The notes beneath the pieces are model-generated. The model worked only from the letters and a program-made list of their open reading frames with translations, did not search any database and was not told where the DNA came from. Of a stretch of 40,271 bases of DNA, positions 24,995-33,348 are shown one piece after another (position 1 is the stretch's first letter; each line of letters begins with the position of its first letter). The stretch lies in NCBI GenBank assembly GCA_947475735.1, contig CANJLQ010000021.1, positions 1 through 40,271 of the forward strand, read 5' to 3'. Origin of the DNA: Caulobacteraceae bacterium (lineage in GTDB: Bacteria; Pseudomonadota; Alphaproteobacteria; Caulobacterales; Caulobacteraceae). The position numbers were made by a program, and so were the translations under genes.

Positions 24995-27118
24995 ATGAAG
25001 TCGCTTCTGCTCGGTGCCGCGATCGGCGCCATGCTGCTGCCCTCCGCCGTTCTGGCGCAGGACCACGATCACGCCTGCGTCGACGAGACCTGCACCGTCT
25101 GGTCGATTTTCCAGGACGTCCCCGCCGTCGAAGGCACCTCGGGCTGGCAGGGCGTCGACGCCCCGCGCTATGGCACCTGGGGCTTCGACCCGGCGGGCAT
25201 GGACACCTCGGTCGCGCCCGGCGACGACTTCATGCGCTATGCCAACGGCGCGGCGCTGGACCGGCTGGTCATTCCGTCGGACCGCACCAGCTACGGCTCC
25301 TTCGCCCTGCTGCGCGAACTGTCGGACAACCGCATGAAGGCCATGATCGACGGCCTCGTCGCGCGCACGGATCTGGTGGCCGGCACGGACGAGCAGAAGA
25401 TCGCCGACGCCTATCGCAGCTATATGGACGTGGCGCGGATCGAGGCGCTGGATGCCCAGCCGCTGCAGCCCTACCTGACCGAGATCCGCTCGCTGGGGGA
25501 TCATGAGGCCATGTCGGCCTATATGGGCCGGACCCTGGGTGGCCTGGGCGCGTCCTTCTTCGCCACCGGCATCACCACCGACCAGAAATCGCCCAACCGC
25601 TACGTCGTGTCGGCGGGTCAGGCGGGGCTGGGCCTGCCCAACCGCGACTACTATCTGTCGCCGCTCTATGCCGACAAGAAGACCCAGTATCAGGCCTATG
25701 TCGCCCGCATGCTGGAGATGATCGGCTGGGAAGACCCCGTCGGCAGCGCCGAGCGCATCGTCGCCCTGGAAACCGCCATCGCCGAGGCCCACTGGACCCC
25801 GATCGAGAACCGCAACCGCGACCGGACCTACAACGAATACACCATCCAGCAGCTGGCGGCCGACGCGCCCGGGTTCGACTGGAACGGCTATTTCGGCGCG
25901 GCCGAGCTGGGCGGCATTCCGCGCCTGATCGTGCGTCAGAACACCGCCATGCCCAAGATCGCGGCCATCTATGCCGAGACGCCGATGGCCACCCTGCAGG
26001 CCTGGCAGGCCTTCCATACCACCGACCAGGCCGCGCCGCGCCTGTCGGCCCGCTTCTCGGACGCCCAGTGGGAGTTCCGCTCGCGCGATCTGCAGGGCCA
26101 GCCCGAGCAGCGCGCCCGCGACAAGCGCGCCATCTCCTTCGCCGAGGGTGCCCTGGGCGAGGCGGTCGGCCGCCAGTATGTCGCCGACTACTTCCCGGCC
26201 GAATCCAAGGCCCAGATGGAAGAGCTGGTCGCCAACCTGCGTCGGGCCCTGGCCCAGCGCATCGAGACCTATGACTGGATGAGCGCCGAGACCAAGGCGG
26301 CGGCACAGGACAAGCTGGCCAAGTTCACCGTCAAGATCGGCTATCCCGACCGCTGGCGCGATTACTCCGCGCTGGAGATCCGCGGCGATGATCTGTTCGG
26401 CAACTTCGAGCGCGCCGGCCGCTTCCGCTGGAACTACCAGCTGAACCGACTGAACGATCCGGTCGACAAGACCGAGTGGGGCATGACGCCTCAGACGGTG
26501 AACGCCTATTACAACTCGACCAACAACGAGATCGTCTTCCCGGCCGCCATCCTCCAGCCGCCGTTCTTCGATCCCCAGGCCGACGCGGCGGTGAACTACG
26601 GGGCCATCGGCGGCGTCATCGGCCACGAGATCGGCCACGGCTTCGACGACCAGGGCTCCAAGTCCGACGGCGACGGCGTGCTGCGCAGCTGGTGGACGCC
26701 CGAGGACCGCGCCAATTTCGAGGCCCTGACGGCGCGTCTGGGAGCCCAGTACGACCAGTACGAGGTCCTGCCGGGCTACAACGTCCAGGGCGGGCTGACG
26801 ATGGGCGAGAACATCGGCGACGCCGCCGGCGTGGCCGTGGGTCTGGAAGCCTATCACCTGTCGCTGAACGGCCAGCCCTCACCGGTGATCGATGGCTTCA
26901 CGGGCGACCAGCGCCTGTTCCTGGGCTGGGCCCAGGTCTGGCAGTCCAAGGGCCGCGAGGACTTCCTGAAGAACCAGGTCGCGACCGACAGCCACTCGCC
27001 CGCCGAGTTCCGGGTCATCGGCCCGGTGCGCAACGTCGATGCCTGGTACGCGGCCTTCGACGTCCAGCCGGGCCAGCACTACTACCTGGCTCCGGAAGAG
27101 CGCGTCCGCATCTGGTAG
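24995..27118 (+). CDS. M13 (neprilysin-like) zinc metallopeptidase, exported
   Basis: The 707-residue protein starts MKSLLLGAAIGAMLLPSAVLAQ (signal peptide). The zinc site is intact: IGGVIGHEIGHGFDDQGSK with the two histidines and catalytic glutamate, and GENIGDAAGV with the third ligand. NAYYNSTNNEIVFPAAILQPPFF is the substrate-binding NAYY segment, and the last residues end RVRIW as in the family. It cleaves oligopeptides in the periplasm. AGGAAAT lies before the ATG at 24995; the frame runs 20 codons further up without a better start. Confidence 0.92.
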   Translation: MKSLLLGAAIGAMLLPSAVLAQDHDHACVDETCTVWSIFQDVPAVEGTSGWQGVDAPRYGTWGFDPAGMDTSVAPGDDFMRYANGAALDRLVIPSDRTSYGSFALLRELSDNRMKAMIDGLVARTDLVAGTDEQKIADAYRSYMDVARIEALDAQPLQPYLTEIRSLGDHEAMSAYMGRTLGGLGASFFATGITTDQKSPNRYVVSAGQAGLGLPNRDYYLSPLYADKKTQYQAYVARMLEMIGWEDPVGSAERIVALETAIAEAHWTPIENRNRDRTYNEYTIQQLAADAPGFDWNGYFGAAELGGIPRLIVRQNTAMPKIAAIYAETPMATLQAWQAFHTTDQAAPRLSARFSDAQWEFRSRDLQGQPEQRARDKRAISFAEGALGEAVGRQYVADYFPAESKAQMEELVANLRRALAQRIETYDWMSAETKAAAQDKLAKFTVKIGYPDRWRDYSALEIRGDDLFGNFERAGRFRWNYQLNRLNDPVDKTEWGMTPQTVNAYYNSTNNEIVFPAAILQPPFFDPQADAAVNYGAIGGVIGHEIGHGFDDQGSKSDGDGVLRSWWTPEDRANFEALTARLGAQYDQYEVLPGYNVQGGLTMGENIGDAAGVAVGLEAYHLSLNGQPSPVIDGFTGDQRLFLGWAQVWQSKGREDFLKNQVATDSHSPAEFRVIGPVRNVDAWYAAFDVQPGQHYYLAPEERVRIW

Positions 27119-27128
27119 AACGGTAGCG

Positions 27129-27154
27129 TCGGGGCGGCCTTCGGGTCGCCCCGA
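27129..27154. terminator. hairpin between convergent M13 peptidase and ppa genes
   Basis: An 11-bp GC-rich stem with one G-T pair and a TTCG loop (27129-27139 pairing with 27144-27154) sits in the 39 bases between the two convergent stops. There is no T-tract on either side, so it may act as a weak bidirectional terminator or block to read-through. Confidence 0.5.
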
Positions 27155-27157
27155 TCG

Positions 27158-27721
27158 TCAGGCGGCGTTGGCCGCCTTCTTGCCGGCCTTCTCGGCCTCC
27201 AGGTGGGCCTTGACCCCCTGGACGATCAGTTCGGCGGCCTCGCCGGCGTCGCCCCAGCGCTTGACGCGCACGGACTTGTTCTTCTCCAGGTCCTTGTAGC
27301 GGGTGAAGAAGTGCTCGATCTGCTCGACCATGATGGTCGGCAGCTGCCGATAGCTGGCGATGTCAGTGTAATACGGATGCAGGGCGTCGACCGGCACGGC
27401 CAGGATCTTGTCATCGCCGCCCGCCTCGTCCTCCATCATCAGCACCCCGATCGGACGCGAGCGGATGACGCAGCCCGGCACGACCGGCGTCGGGTTCAGC
27501 ACGATGACGTCGCAAGGGTCGCCATCGTCGGCCAGGGTGTGGGGCACGAAGCCGTAGTTGCCCGGATAGTACATGGCCGTGTGCAGGAACCGGTCGACGA
27601 ACAGGGCACCGGACGCCTTGTCCATCTCGTACTTCACCGGCAGACCACCCTGCGGGATCTCGATGACGACGTTCAGGTCCCAGGGCGGATTGGGGCCGAC
27701 GGGGATGGCGTCCAGGTTCAT
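27158..27721 (-). CDS. ppa: inorganic pyrophosphatase
   Basis: A 187-residue family I pyrophosphatase from ATG at 27721 (MNLDAIPVGPNPPWDLNVVIEIPQGG). The active-site segment DDGDPCDVIVLNP with its three aspartates is intact, as are YEMDK and the YKDLEKNK loop. It hydrolyses pyrophosphate and so drives nucleic-acid and protein synthesis. The frame extends 37 codons upstream, but that stretch has no family similarity. Divergent from the DUF599-like gene. Confidence 0.95.
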   Translation of the reverse strand: MNLDAIPVGPNPPWDLNVVIEIPQGGLPVKYEMDKASGALFVDRFLHTAMYYPGNYGFVPHTLADDGDPCDVIVLNPTPVVPGCVIRSRPIGVLMMEDEAGGDDKILAVPVDALHPYYTDIASYRQLPTIMVEQIEHFFTRYKDLEKNKSVRVKRWGDAGEAAELIVQGVKAHLEAEKAGKKAANAA

Positions 27722-27830
27722 GACGGGGCCTTGGCGTTGTGCGACTGCGAACGAGAGCCGGGCGTGATAAGCCTGTCGCGGGCTCGCGGCAAGCGCGGGC
27801 GGTTCGAACGAGACGGAGGCCTGACGCGGC

Positions 27831-28532
27831 ATGACCTTTTTCGACGGGCTGGGTCTGGCCCTCTTCTTCCTGTGCTGGCTGGCCTATGAGCCCCTGCTGA
27901 AGGTGCTGGCGCGGCGCAGCGGGTCCCTGAACGACGACATGCTGACGGTCCGGCACGCCTGGATGACCGCCATGACCCGACGCGAGGTGCGGCTGCTGGA
28001 CAGCCAGCTGCTGGGGCATTCGATCAACTCCGGCTCCTTCTTCGCCTCATCCAACCTGCTGCTGATCGCGGGCGTGGCCAGCGTGCTGTTCGGCGGCGAC
28101 CAGGCCTTGCAGGGGTTCTCCGCCGTCGGTGCCGAGGCGGTGCCCGTGCCCCTGCTGGAGGCCAAGCTGGGGCTGGTCCTGCTGTGCCTGGCGCGCGGCC
28201 TGCTGGATTTCATCTGGTCGATCCGCCAGATGAACTATGCCCTGGCTCTGATCGGCTCCGCGCCCGAGATCACCGCCGAAGCGGACCGGAATGCCTTCGG
28301 CCAGGCGACCGCCGATGTGCTGAACCCGGCGCTGGGCGCCTTCAGCCAGGGCGTGAGGGGCTACTACTTCGCCCTGGCCGCCGCAGCCTGGTTGTTCGGG
28401 CCCCTGTGGCTGTGCGCGGGCGTGGTCTCGGCCTTCGCCCTGCTGGTCTGGCGCCAGTCGGCGTCGCCGGCCGCGCGCGCCATCCGGACCGCGCGCCGGC
28501 TGATCGATGCGGAGGACCACATCCACCGCTGA
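27831..28532 (+). CDS. DUF599-type membrane protein
   Basis: A 233-residue protein with about five hydrophobic helices. RHAWMTAMTRREVRLLDSQLLGHSINSGSFFASSNLLLIAGV is the hallmark segment of the DUF599 family, found widely in alphaproteobacteria without known function. Four helices follow, including the AKLGLVLLCLARGLLDFIWSIRQMNYAL stretch and a C-terminal WLFGPLWLCAGVVSAFALLVW. Divergent from ppa across 109 bases. Confidence 0.8.
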   Translation: MTFFDGLGLALFFLCWLAYEPLLKVLARRSGSLNDDMLTVRHAWMTAMTRREVRLLDSQLLGHSINSGSFFASSNLLLIAGVASVLFGGDQALQGFSAVGAEAVPVPLLEAKLGLVLLCLARGLLDFIWSIRQMNYALALIGSAPEITAEADRNAFGQATADVLNPALGAFSQGVRGYYFALAAAAWLFGPLWLCAGVVSAFALLVWRQSASPAARAIRTARRLIDAEDHIHR

Positions 28533-28660
28533 CGTTCGCAGATGCAGCATTCGCCGAATGTAGCGTTCGCGCGAAGATCGTGTCGTGAAACGGGTTACAT
28601 CGCGGCCAGACGGGTTTTCCTGACCGTAACGATGCGTGATGGCGAAGAGATCGAACCGGC

Positions 28661-28689
28661 TTGACGCGTTGTGCATCGCAACCTAGATT
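28661..28689 (+). promoter_or_regulatory. promoter of the candidate small RNA
   Basis: TTGACG at 28661-28666 and TAGATT at 28684-28689 are 17 bases apart, a good housekeeping-type promoter for this group. Transcription would begin near 28696, one base before the first hairpin. No coding frame follows before the terminator. Confidence 0.6.
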
Positions 28690-28695
28690 GATCTT

Positions 28696-28775
28696 CGACG
28701 CCTCCGGGCGTCTTGCCCTTCCTGGGCGTTTCCTCCCTATAGACTTTATGCCGCGCCTTCGGGCGCGGCTTTTTT
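28696..28775 (+). ncRNA. candidate small RNA with anti-Shine-Dalgarno motif
   Basis: About 80 nucleotides run from a good promoter to a strong terminator. The RNA would fold into GACGCC-TCCG-GGCGTC (28697-28712), a second short hairpin GCCC-TTCCT-GGGC (28715-28727), an unpaired stretch with CCTCCC at 28732-28737, then the terminator hairpin. The CCTCCC and the TCC-rich loops are complementary to ribosome-binding sites, like the alphaproteobacterial alpha-r14/suhB sRNA family. Family assignment is from memory of that pattern and should be treated as tentative. It lies between the DUF599-like gene and the N-formylglutamate amidohydrolase gene. Confidence 0.6.
28750..28775 (+). terminator. intrinsic terminator of the small RNA
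   Basis: A perfect 8-bp stem (GCCGCGCC with GGCGCGGC) closed by a TTCG loop and followed by six T residues at 28770-28775. The T run is on the plus strand, so it terminates the small RNA rather than the convergent amidohydrolase gene. Confidence 0.88.
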
Positions 28776-28794
28776 CTGCCCGAACGCGGGGTGA

Positions 28795-29661
28795 TCAGCG
28801 CGGCCACGCCTCTCGGGCCAGGGCGACGATGATCCGCTCCAGCAAAGCCGAAAACCGCTCGGCGTCGGAAGAGGGAGCCAGGGTCGCCTCGTCCAGGTAG
28901 AGGGCGCGGTTGATCTCGACCTGAACCGCCTGAAACCCCTCGTCGGGCCGACCCCAGGTCTGGGTGGCATAGCCCCCCGCATAGGGCATGTTCAGGGCGA
29001 CGCGCAGCCCCTGGCCTTCGAACAGTGCCCGGATCCGCCGCGTCACGCCCCCGCGCGCGGAGGCGCCGTGACGATCGCCCAACACGATATCGACCCCCCG
29101 CCCGCCCTTGGGCCTGGGCCCCGCCGCGCGCGACGGCATGGAGTGCCAATCCAGCAACAGGGCCGTACCGTGACGGGCCCTCGCCGCGTGCATCAGTCCG
29201 GCCAGGGCGGCGTGATAGGGGGTGTGGACCTGCGCGATGCGCGCTTGCGCCTCGGCGGCTGACAGCCGCCGGTCATACAGGGCCTCGCCGTCGCCCGCCC
29301 GTCGCGGCACCACACCGAAGCCGGCCGCCACCTTGGCCGAGACCGAGCCCGCCACCCCCTCGATCAGGGCGGGGTCCAGCTCGTCGGGCGCGCGGTTCAG
29401 ATCGACATAGGCGCGCGACACCTGGGCGGCGATCAGGGCAGCCCCCACCCGGGGTCCGGCGGCGACCAGCCGATCCACCGCGACGTCCTCGGCGCTGCGC
29501 AGCGTCATCCAGGACAGGTCGGGCAGGGCGCCCATGTCGGGGGGCAGCCAGCCTCCGGAGTGAGGCGAAGCGAACACCATGGCGCCGGCCTCGCCCATCG
29601 CGGGATGGATCACGAAGGGTGGCGGCGTCTCAGCCGGATCGGTCGGGAGGGCCGCGGTCAT
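28795..29661 (-). CDS. N-formylglutamate amidohydrolase family protein
   Basis: A 288-residue protein with the family's early FASPHSGGWLPPDM motif (metal-binding His), RAYVDLNRAPDELDP, the central LLLDWHSMPSR and VQVEINRALYLDE near the C-terminus. The enzyme releases formate from N-formylglutamate, the last step of one histidine-breakdown route. No other hut genes are in the window. Divergent from cpdR across 125 bases. Confidence 0.85.
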   Translation of the reverse strand: MTAALPTDPAETPPPFVIHPAMGEAGAMVFASPHSGGWLPPDMGALPDLSWMTLRSAEDVAVDRLVAAGPRVGAALIAAQVSRAYVDLNRAPDELDPALIEGVAGSVSAKVAAGFGVVPRRAGDGEALYDRRLSAAEAQARIAQVHTPYHAALAGLMHAARARHGTALLLDWHSMPSRAAGPRPKGGRGVDIVLGDRHGASARGGVTRRIRALFEGQGLRVALNMPYAGGYATQTWGRPDEGFQAVQVEINRALYLDEATLAPSSDAERFSALLERIIVALAREAWPR

Positions 29662-29786
29662 ATTCCCGCCTTAGCCTGTTTTTCCCCAGCGACCATCCGG
29701 GGGTCGGTCGATGTCACGGCGAATTTCATCGGCGGTTTACCGTTGTGGGCCTAGCGTGACGGTATCGACTGGGGGAAGATCCGAGC

Positions 29787-30146
29787 ATGGCGCGCATCCT
29801 GTTGGCGGAAGACGACGGCTCCCTGCGGGGCTTCCTGACCCGGGCGCTGGAGCGCGCGGGCCATCAGGTCGTTGATTGCGAGAATGGCGACGACGCCATC
29901 GACGCGCTCGAACACGGTCCCTATGACTTGCTGCTGACCGACATCGTCATGCCGGGCGCCGACGGGATCGAGGTGGCACGGGTCGCCGCTGCCCGGCAGC
30001 CGGGCCTGCGCATCATGTTCATCACCGGTTTCGCCGCCGTCGCCCTGTCGGCCGCCCAGGCCAGCCCCCAGGCCAAGGTCCTGTCCAAGCCGGTCCACCT
30101 GCGCGACCTCGTCAATGAGGTCGAACGGATGTGCGCCGCGGCCTGA
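29787..30146 (+). CDS. cpdR: CpdR-type single-domain response regulator
   Basis: A 119-residue stand-alone receiver domain: acidic pocket E8-D9-D10, phospho-acceptor Asp52 in LLLTDIVMPGADG, Thr in MFITGFAAVAL and Lys in KVLSKPVHL. Sequence and length match CpdR of Caulobacter, which in its unphosphorylated form brings the ClpXP protease and its substrates to the pole at the G1-S transition, under the CckA-ChpT phosphorelay. The C-terminus ends in alanines, as expected for CpdR, itself a ClpXP substrate. GGGGGAAG precedes the ATG. Identity as CpdR rather than a generic receiver rests on sequence recall. Confidence 0.85.
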   Translation: MARILLAEDDGSLRGFLTRALERAGHQVVDCENGDDAIDALEHGPYDLLLTDIVMPGADGIEVARVAAARQPGLRIMFITGFAAVALSAAQASPQAKVLSKPVHLRDLVNEVERMCAAA

Positions 30147-30182
30147 CATCAAGAAAGGGCGCTACCGCTCGGCTCGCGGAGC

Positions 30183-30239
30183 CTCACTGCTTGAGCGCGG
30201 ATTTCTTGTGGGCCTCCTATGCCGCGCTCAAGCAGTGAG
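30183..30239. repeat. 18-bp perfect inverted repeat, hairpin after cpdR
   Basis: Eighteen bases at 30183-30200 pair perfectly with 30222-30239 around a 21-base loop. No T-tract follows, so this is not a standard terminator. The length and symmetry suggest a REP-like or palindromic dispersed element, or an RNA-stabilising hairpin at the 3' end of the cpdR message. Nothing else is visible between cpdR and the tRNA gene. Confidence 0.7.
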
Positions 30240-30372
30240 CCGCCGCGCGGCCAGCGATATCGCCCTTCCGACATGCCCCATTATCACCCCGGTTTCGCCC
30301 TTGCGGCGATCCTAGGGGCTGGGGTATAGACGCCTCCTTCCCGTTCCGGGGCTTCCTCGGAACCGTCTTGGC

Positions 30373-30447
30373 GGATGCGTAGCTCAGCGGGAGAGCACCT
30401 CGTTGACATCGAGGGGGTCACAGGTTCAATCCCTGTCGCGTCCACCA
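30373..30447 (+). tRNA. tRNA-Val(GAC)
   Basis: A complete 75-base cloverleaf with encoded CCA: acceptor GGATGCG paired with CGCGTCC, D-arm AGCTCAGCGGGAGAGC, anticodon stem CCTCG/CGAGG with loop TTGACAT (anticodon GAC), and T-arm ACAGG-TTCAATC-CCTGT. Confidence 0.95.
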
Positions 30448-30501
30448 TTCCTTCCCATCACAGCCCTATCGCACGGCGTCCGCAGCCCTTGCGCGGCGGC
30501 G

Positions 30502-31437
30502 TCAGACCGGATGCGTCGGCGGGGGCTGGACCGGCTCCGACCGGGTCGTGACGGCCGCGTCCTCCGGCAGGGGGATGAACTCGTGGTCGTCCTCGGTCGG
30601 CAGGGTCATGCGGCCGGCCTGCCAGTCCGCCTTGGCCTGTTCGATCCGGGCCTTGGACGAGGCGACGAAGTTCCACCAGATGTGACGCTCGCCTACCGGT
30701 TCGCCGCCCAGCACCATGACGGTGGAGGGGGCCAGCGCCTTCACCGTCGGCTCGGCGTGGGGTTCCAGCACGATCATCTGGCCCTCGTGGAAGGTCCGGT
30801 CGCCGATCTCCACGGTGCCCTTGGCGACATACAGCGCCCGTTCCGACATGCCGCCCGCGCCCTTGCCCGGCGGCGGCGCGGTGCGCACGCCCTCGGCCAG
30901 CTCCCAGTGGACATAGAACAGGGGCGACGAGGTCTGGACGCCCGCCTTCGCCCCATAGGCCTCGCCCGCCACCAGCCGCGCGAACAGCCCGCCGTTCTCA
31001 TAGAGCGGCAGGCCCTCCTCGCCGATGTGCTGGAAGCCGGGATCGGTCTCCTCGGCCTCGTCGGGCAGGGCGATCCAGGCCTGCATGCCGTTCATCGGCC
31101 CCCCTTGCGCGCGCTTCAATGGGTCGGTGCGCTCGGAATGGACGATGCCCTTGCCGGCGGTCATCCAGTTCACCTCGCCCGGCCGGATGTGCTGGGTGTA
31201 GCCCAGGCTGTCGCGGTGCAGGATCTCGCCCTCGAACAGATAGGTCAGGGTCGACAGGCCGATGTGCGGATGCGGCCGCACATTGATCGCCTCGGAGCCG
31301 GGCGCGAACTCCGCCGGGCCCATGTGGTCCAGAAAGATGAAGGGCCCGATCATGCGCCGCGAATGGAACGGCAGGATACGGCCGACCTCGAACCCGCCGA
31401 GGTCCTTCCTGCGGGCGTCGATCACCATCTCGATCAT
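30502..31437 (-). CDS. pirin family protein
   Basis: A 311-residue bicupin. The N-terminal cupin carries HPHIGLSTLTYLFEGEILHRDSLG and VNWMTAGKGIVHSERTD, the metal-binding histidines and glutamate of pirins. The C-terminal half is the second, more variable cupin. Bacterial pirins include quercetin 2,3-dioxygenases and proteins of unknown role. The start at 31437 has AAGGAG six bases before it and overlaps the stop of the beta-propeller gene (ATGA), indicating coupling. Confidence 0.85.
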   Translation of the reverse strand: MIEMVIDARRKDLGGFEVGRILPFHSRRMIGPFIFLDHMGPAEFAPGSEAINVRPHPHIGLSTLTYLFEGEILHRDSLGYTQHIRPGEVNWMTAGKGIVHSERTDPLKRAQGGPMNGMQAWIALPDEAEETDPGFQHIGEEGLPLYENGGLFARLVAGEAYGAKAGVQTSSPLFYVHWELAEGVRTAPPPGKGAGGMSERALYVAKGTVEIGDRTFHEGQMIVLEPHAEPTVKALAPSTVMVLGGEPVGERHIWWNFVASSKARIEQAKADWQAGRMTLPTEDDHEFIPLPEDAAVTTRSEPVQPPPTHPV

Positions 31438-32741
31438 GGGGCACTCCTTGGGGGCAGTCGCAGGCGGGCGATGAGGGCGGGGGCAGGGTCGGGCGCGCGC
31501 AGGGCCCCCTCGTCGTCGAAGGCGCTCCACTGGGATCGCCCTACGAACACCAGATCGCCCCTGTGGATCAATCCCGTGGTCGGTTCGTCGATCTGCGACA
31601 GGTTGGCCGCGACCGTTTCGGCGGTCTCGATCCGGGCGCGGGCCGCGTCGAGGGTGAGACGCAGGACCCGCTGGGGCACCGAGCCGTTCTGGATGGCATA
31701 AAGGGCGTCGCCCGCGGCGATCAGGCCGTCGACGCCGATCAGGACCGCTTCCTGCGGCGCGGCCAGAAGACGGGCGCTGCCGTCCGCCTCGACGCGCCAC
31801 AGGCCCGACGAATAGTCCGCCACGATCACGGACCCGTCGTTTCCGGCCACCATGCCCTGGGGCGACCCCAGGATGCCCGGCGCCAGCAGAACGTCCAGCG
31901 CCTCCGCGTCGGGCCGGAGCCTGAACAGATCGCCGCCCACCGGATTGGCGACATAGACGGTCCCGTCGGGCCCGAGGGTGACGTCGCCCGCCCCCCGCTC
32001 CGTCACGCCGGTCGGAACCGGATAGCGGCCGGTGACGGTCGCGGTCGCCAGATCGATCCGCAGCAGCGCCGGTTCAAAGGGTGCGGCGTCGGCCGGCAGG
32101 CCCTGCGTCGCGGGCGGTAGGGGCATGGTCGCCGCCCAGACGACGCCGCGTGCGCTGTCGATCGCGATCCCGACCACCGCGCCGCGATCGGCGTCGTCGG
32201 CCAGCCACGGAGAGACCGTGCCGTCGTCCGTGATCGCCACGATCGTGCGGCCCCGAACCTGGGACACCAGCCAGCGGCTGCGAGCCTCGTCCCGGACCAA
32301 TCCCTCGGCCAGGCCCGTGCCCGGGACGGTCAGCAGAACCGCGACAGTCTCGGCGCCCACCGGCTCGCGGTTGGCCACAAGGGCCTGCGCCACCGCTGCG
32401 CCTGCCCCCTCTGCCGCGAGCGGCCCCAGCACGGGATCGCGGGAGACCTCGGCGGCCAGGCCGGCGTCGGCGTATCGCTGCAACTGCGTGATCGCATCGC
32501 CGGGACGGCCTGCCTGCGCGGCGATGCGTGCCCGCAGAACGATGACGCCCGGATGGTTGGGCACATGCCCTTCGGCCTGCGCCAGCAGGCGGTCCGCCTC
32601 GTCCAGATTTCCGGCGTCCCGCGCGACGATCGCCTCGGACCTCAAGCGCCGAAAGGCGGCGAGGTCTCCCTCCTGGGCGACGGCGGGGCCGCCCGCCAGG
32701 GCGAAGGCCACCACCGCCGACAAGGCTCTGATCCCGAACAT
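31434..32741 (-). CDS. exported protein with TPR-like N-terminus and beta-propeller (SMP-30/NHL-like)
   Basis: At 435 residues it begins MFGIRALSAVVAFALAGGPAVAQ (signal peptide). Residues about 25-95 form paired helices like tetratricopeptide repeats (ARDAGNLDEADRLLAQAEGHVPNHPGVIVLRARIAAQAGRPGDAI). The remainder shows repeating strands of a six-bladed propeller (GDVTLGPDGTVYVANPVGGDLFRL, GSPQGMVAGNDGSVIVADYSSGLWRV, GVDGLIAAGDALYAIQNG), as in SMP-30/gluconolactonase-like proteins. Activity is not evident. It forms a two-gene operon with pirin. Confidence 0.7.
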   Translation of the reverse strand: MFGIRALSAVVAFALAGGPAVAQEGDLAAFRRLRSEAIVARDAGNLDEADRLLAQAEGHVPNHPGVIVLRARIAAQAGRPGDAITQLQRYADAGLAAEVSRDPVLGPLAAEGAGAAVAQALVANREPVGAETVAVLLTVPGTGLAEGLVRDEARSRWLVSQVRGRTIVAITDDGTVSPWLADDADRGAVVGIAIDSARGVVWAATMPLPPATQGLPADAAPFEPALLRIDLATATVTGRYPVPTGVTERGAGDVTLGPDGTVYVANPVGGDLFRLRPDAEALDVLLAPGILGSPQGMVAGNDGSVIVADYSSGLWRVEADGSARLLAAPQEAVLIGVDGLIAAGDALYAIQNGSVPQRVLRLTLDAARARIETAETVAANLSQIDEPTTGLIHRGDLVFVGRSQWSAFDDEGALRAPDPAPALIARLRLPPRSAP

Positions 32742-32766
32742 CGCTCTTCCCCCCGAAAGCGCGCCG

Positions 32767-33258
32767 TCAGTGCGCGACGTGCGGCGTGATGATGCCCAGC
32801 GGCAGGGTCGTCACGTTCTTCACGCCCCGGGTGACGATGTGGCTCTCGCAGTCCGAGACGATGCCGAGGCTGAGCAGCTTCTCGCGCAGGAAGTTGTCGA
32901 AGGCGTGCATGTCGGAGGTGATGATCCGCAACACATAGTCCTCGCGGCCGGTGATGGTCGCGCACTGGACCACCTCGGGCCAGTTGGCCACGGCCGCTTC
33001 GAAGGCGTCCAGATTGTCCTTGGACGGCAGGCTCAGCTTGACGATGGCATAGACCTCGAAGTCGAGGCCCAGCAGACCGGCGTCCAGCAGTGTGACGCGC
33101 TTGCGGATCAGGCCGCTATCCTCCAGTCTCTTGATCCGACGCCAGCACGGCGAGGCCGACAGGCCGACCCGCTCGGCGACCTCCGCGACCGACAGGCCGG
33201 CGTCCTGTTGCAGGATGTCCAGGATGCGGGCGTCGATCGGGTCCAGTTCGTCAGCCAA
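32767..33258 (-). CDS. Lrp/AsnC family regulator of the bkd operon
   Basis: A 163-residue Lrp-type protein: winged helix LDPIDARILDILQQDAGLSVAEVAERVGLSASPCWRRIKRLEDSGLI, then the ligand-sensing RAM domain (EVYAIVKLSL to GREDYVLRIITSDMHAFDNFLREKL). TTG at 33258 is preferred because GGAG lies seven bases upstream; another TTG at 33288 is in frame but lies nearer the promoter. It is divergent from the bkd operon, as BkdR is in other bacteria, so sensing a branched-chain amino or keto acid is likely. The 26-bp palindrome between the genes is the natural binding site. Confidence 0.85.
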   Translation of the reverse strand: MADELDPIDARILDILQQDAGLSVAEVAERVGLSASPCWRRIKRLEDSGLIRKRVTLLDAGLLGLDFEVYAIVKLSLPSKDNLDAFEAAVANWPEVVQCATITGREDYVLRIITSDMHAFDNFLREKLLSLGIVSDCESHIVTRGVKNVTTLPLGIITPHVAH

Positions 33259-33299
33259 AGCGTTTCTCCGTTTATCGTTATGGCGCAATAAAATACCCT

Positions 33300-33325
33300 A
33301 AATCCGCCTTGTGCAAGGCGAATTT
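33300..33325. promoter_or_regulatory. 26-bp palindromic operator, probably for the Lrp-type regulator
   Basis: Eleven of thirteen base pairs match across the centre; the core reads CGCCTTGTGCAAGGCG, with A/T arms on both sides. It lies in the 90-base gap between the divergent regulator and bkdA1 starts. Lrp proteins bind such dyads with flanking A/T tracts. It would control both genes. Confidence 0.6.
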
Positions 33326-33348
33326 GGGCGAGCGTTAACGGGGGCGGC

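Noticed and set aside
27129..27154. Hairpin as a full intrinsic terminator
   Set aside because: It lacks a T-tract on both sides; kept only as a possible weak bidirectional terminator.
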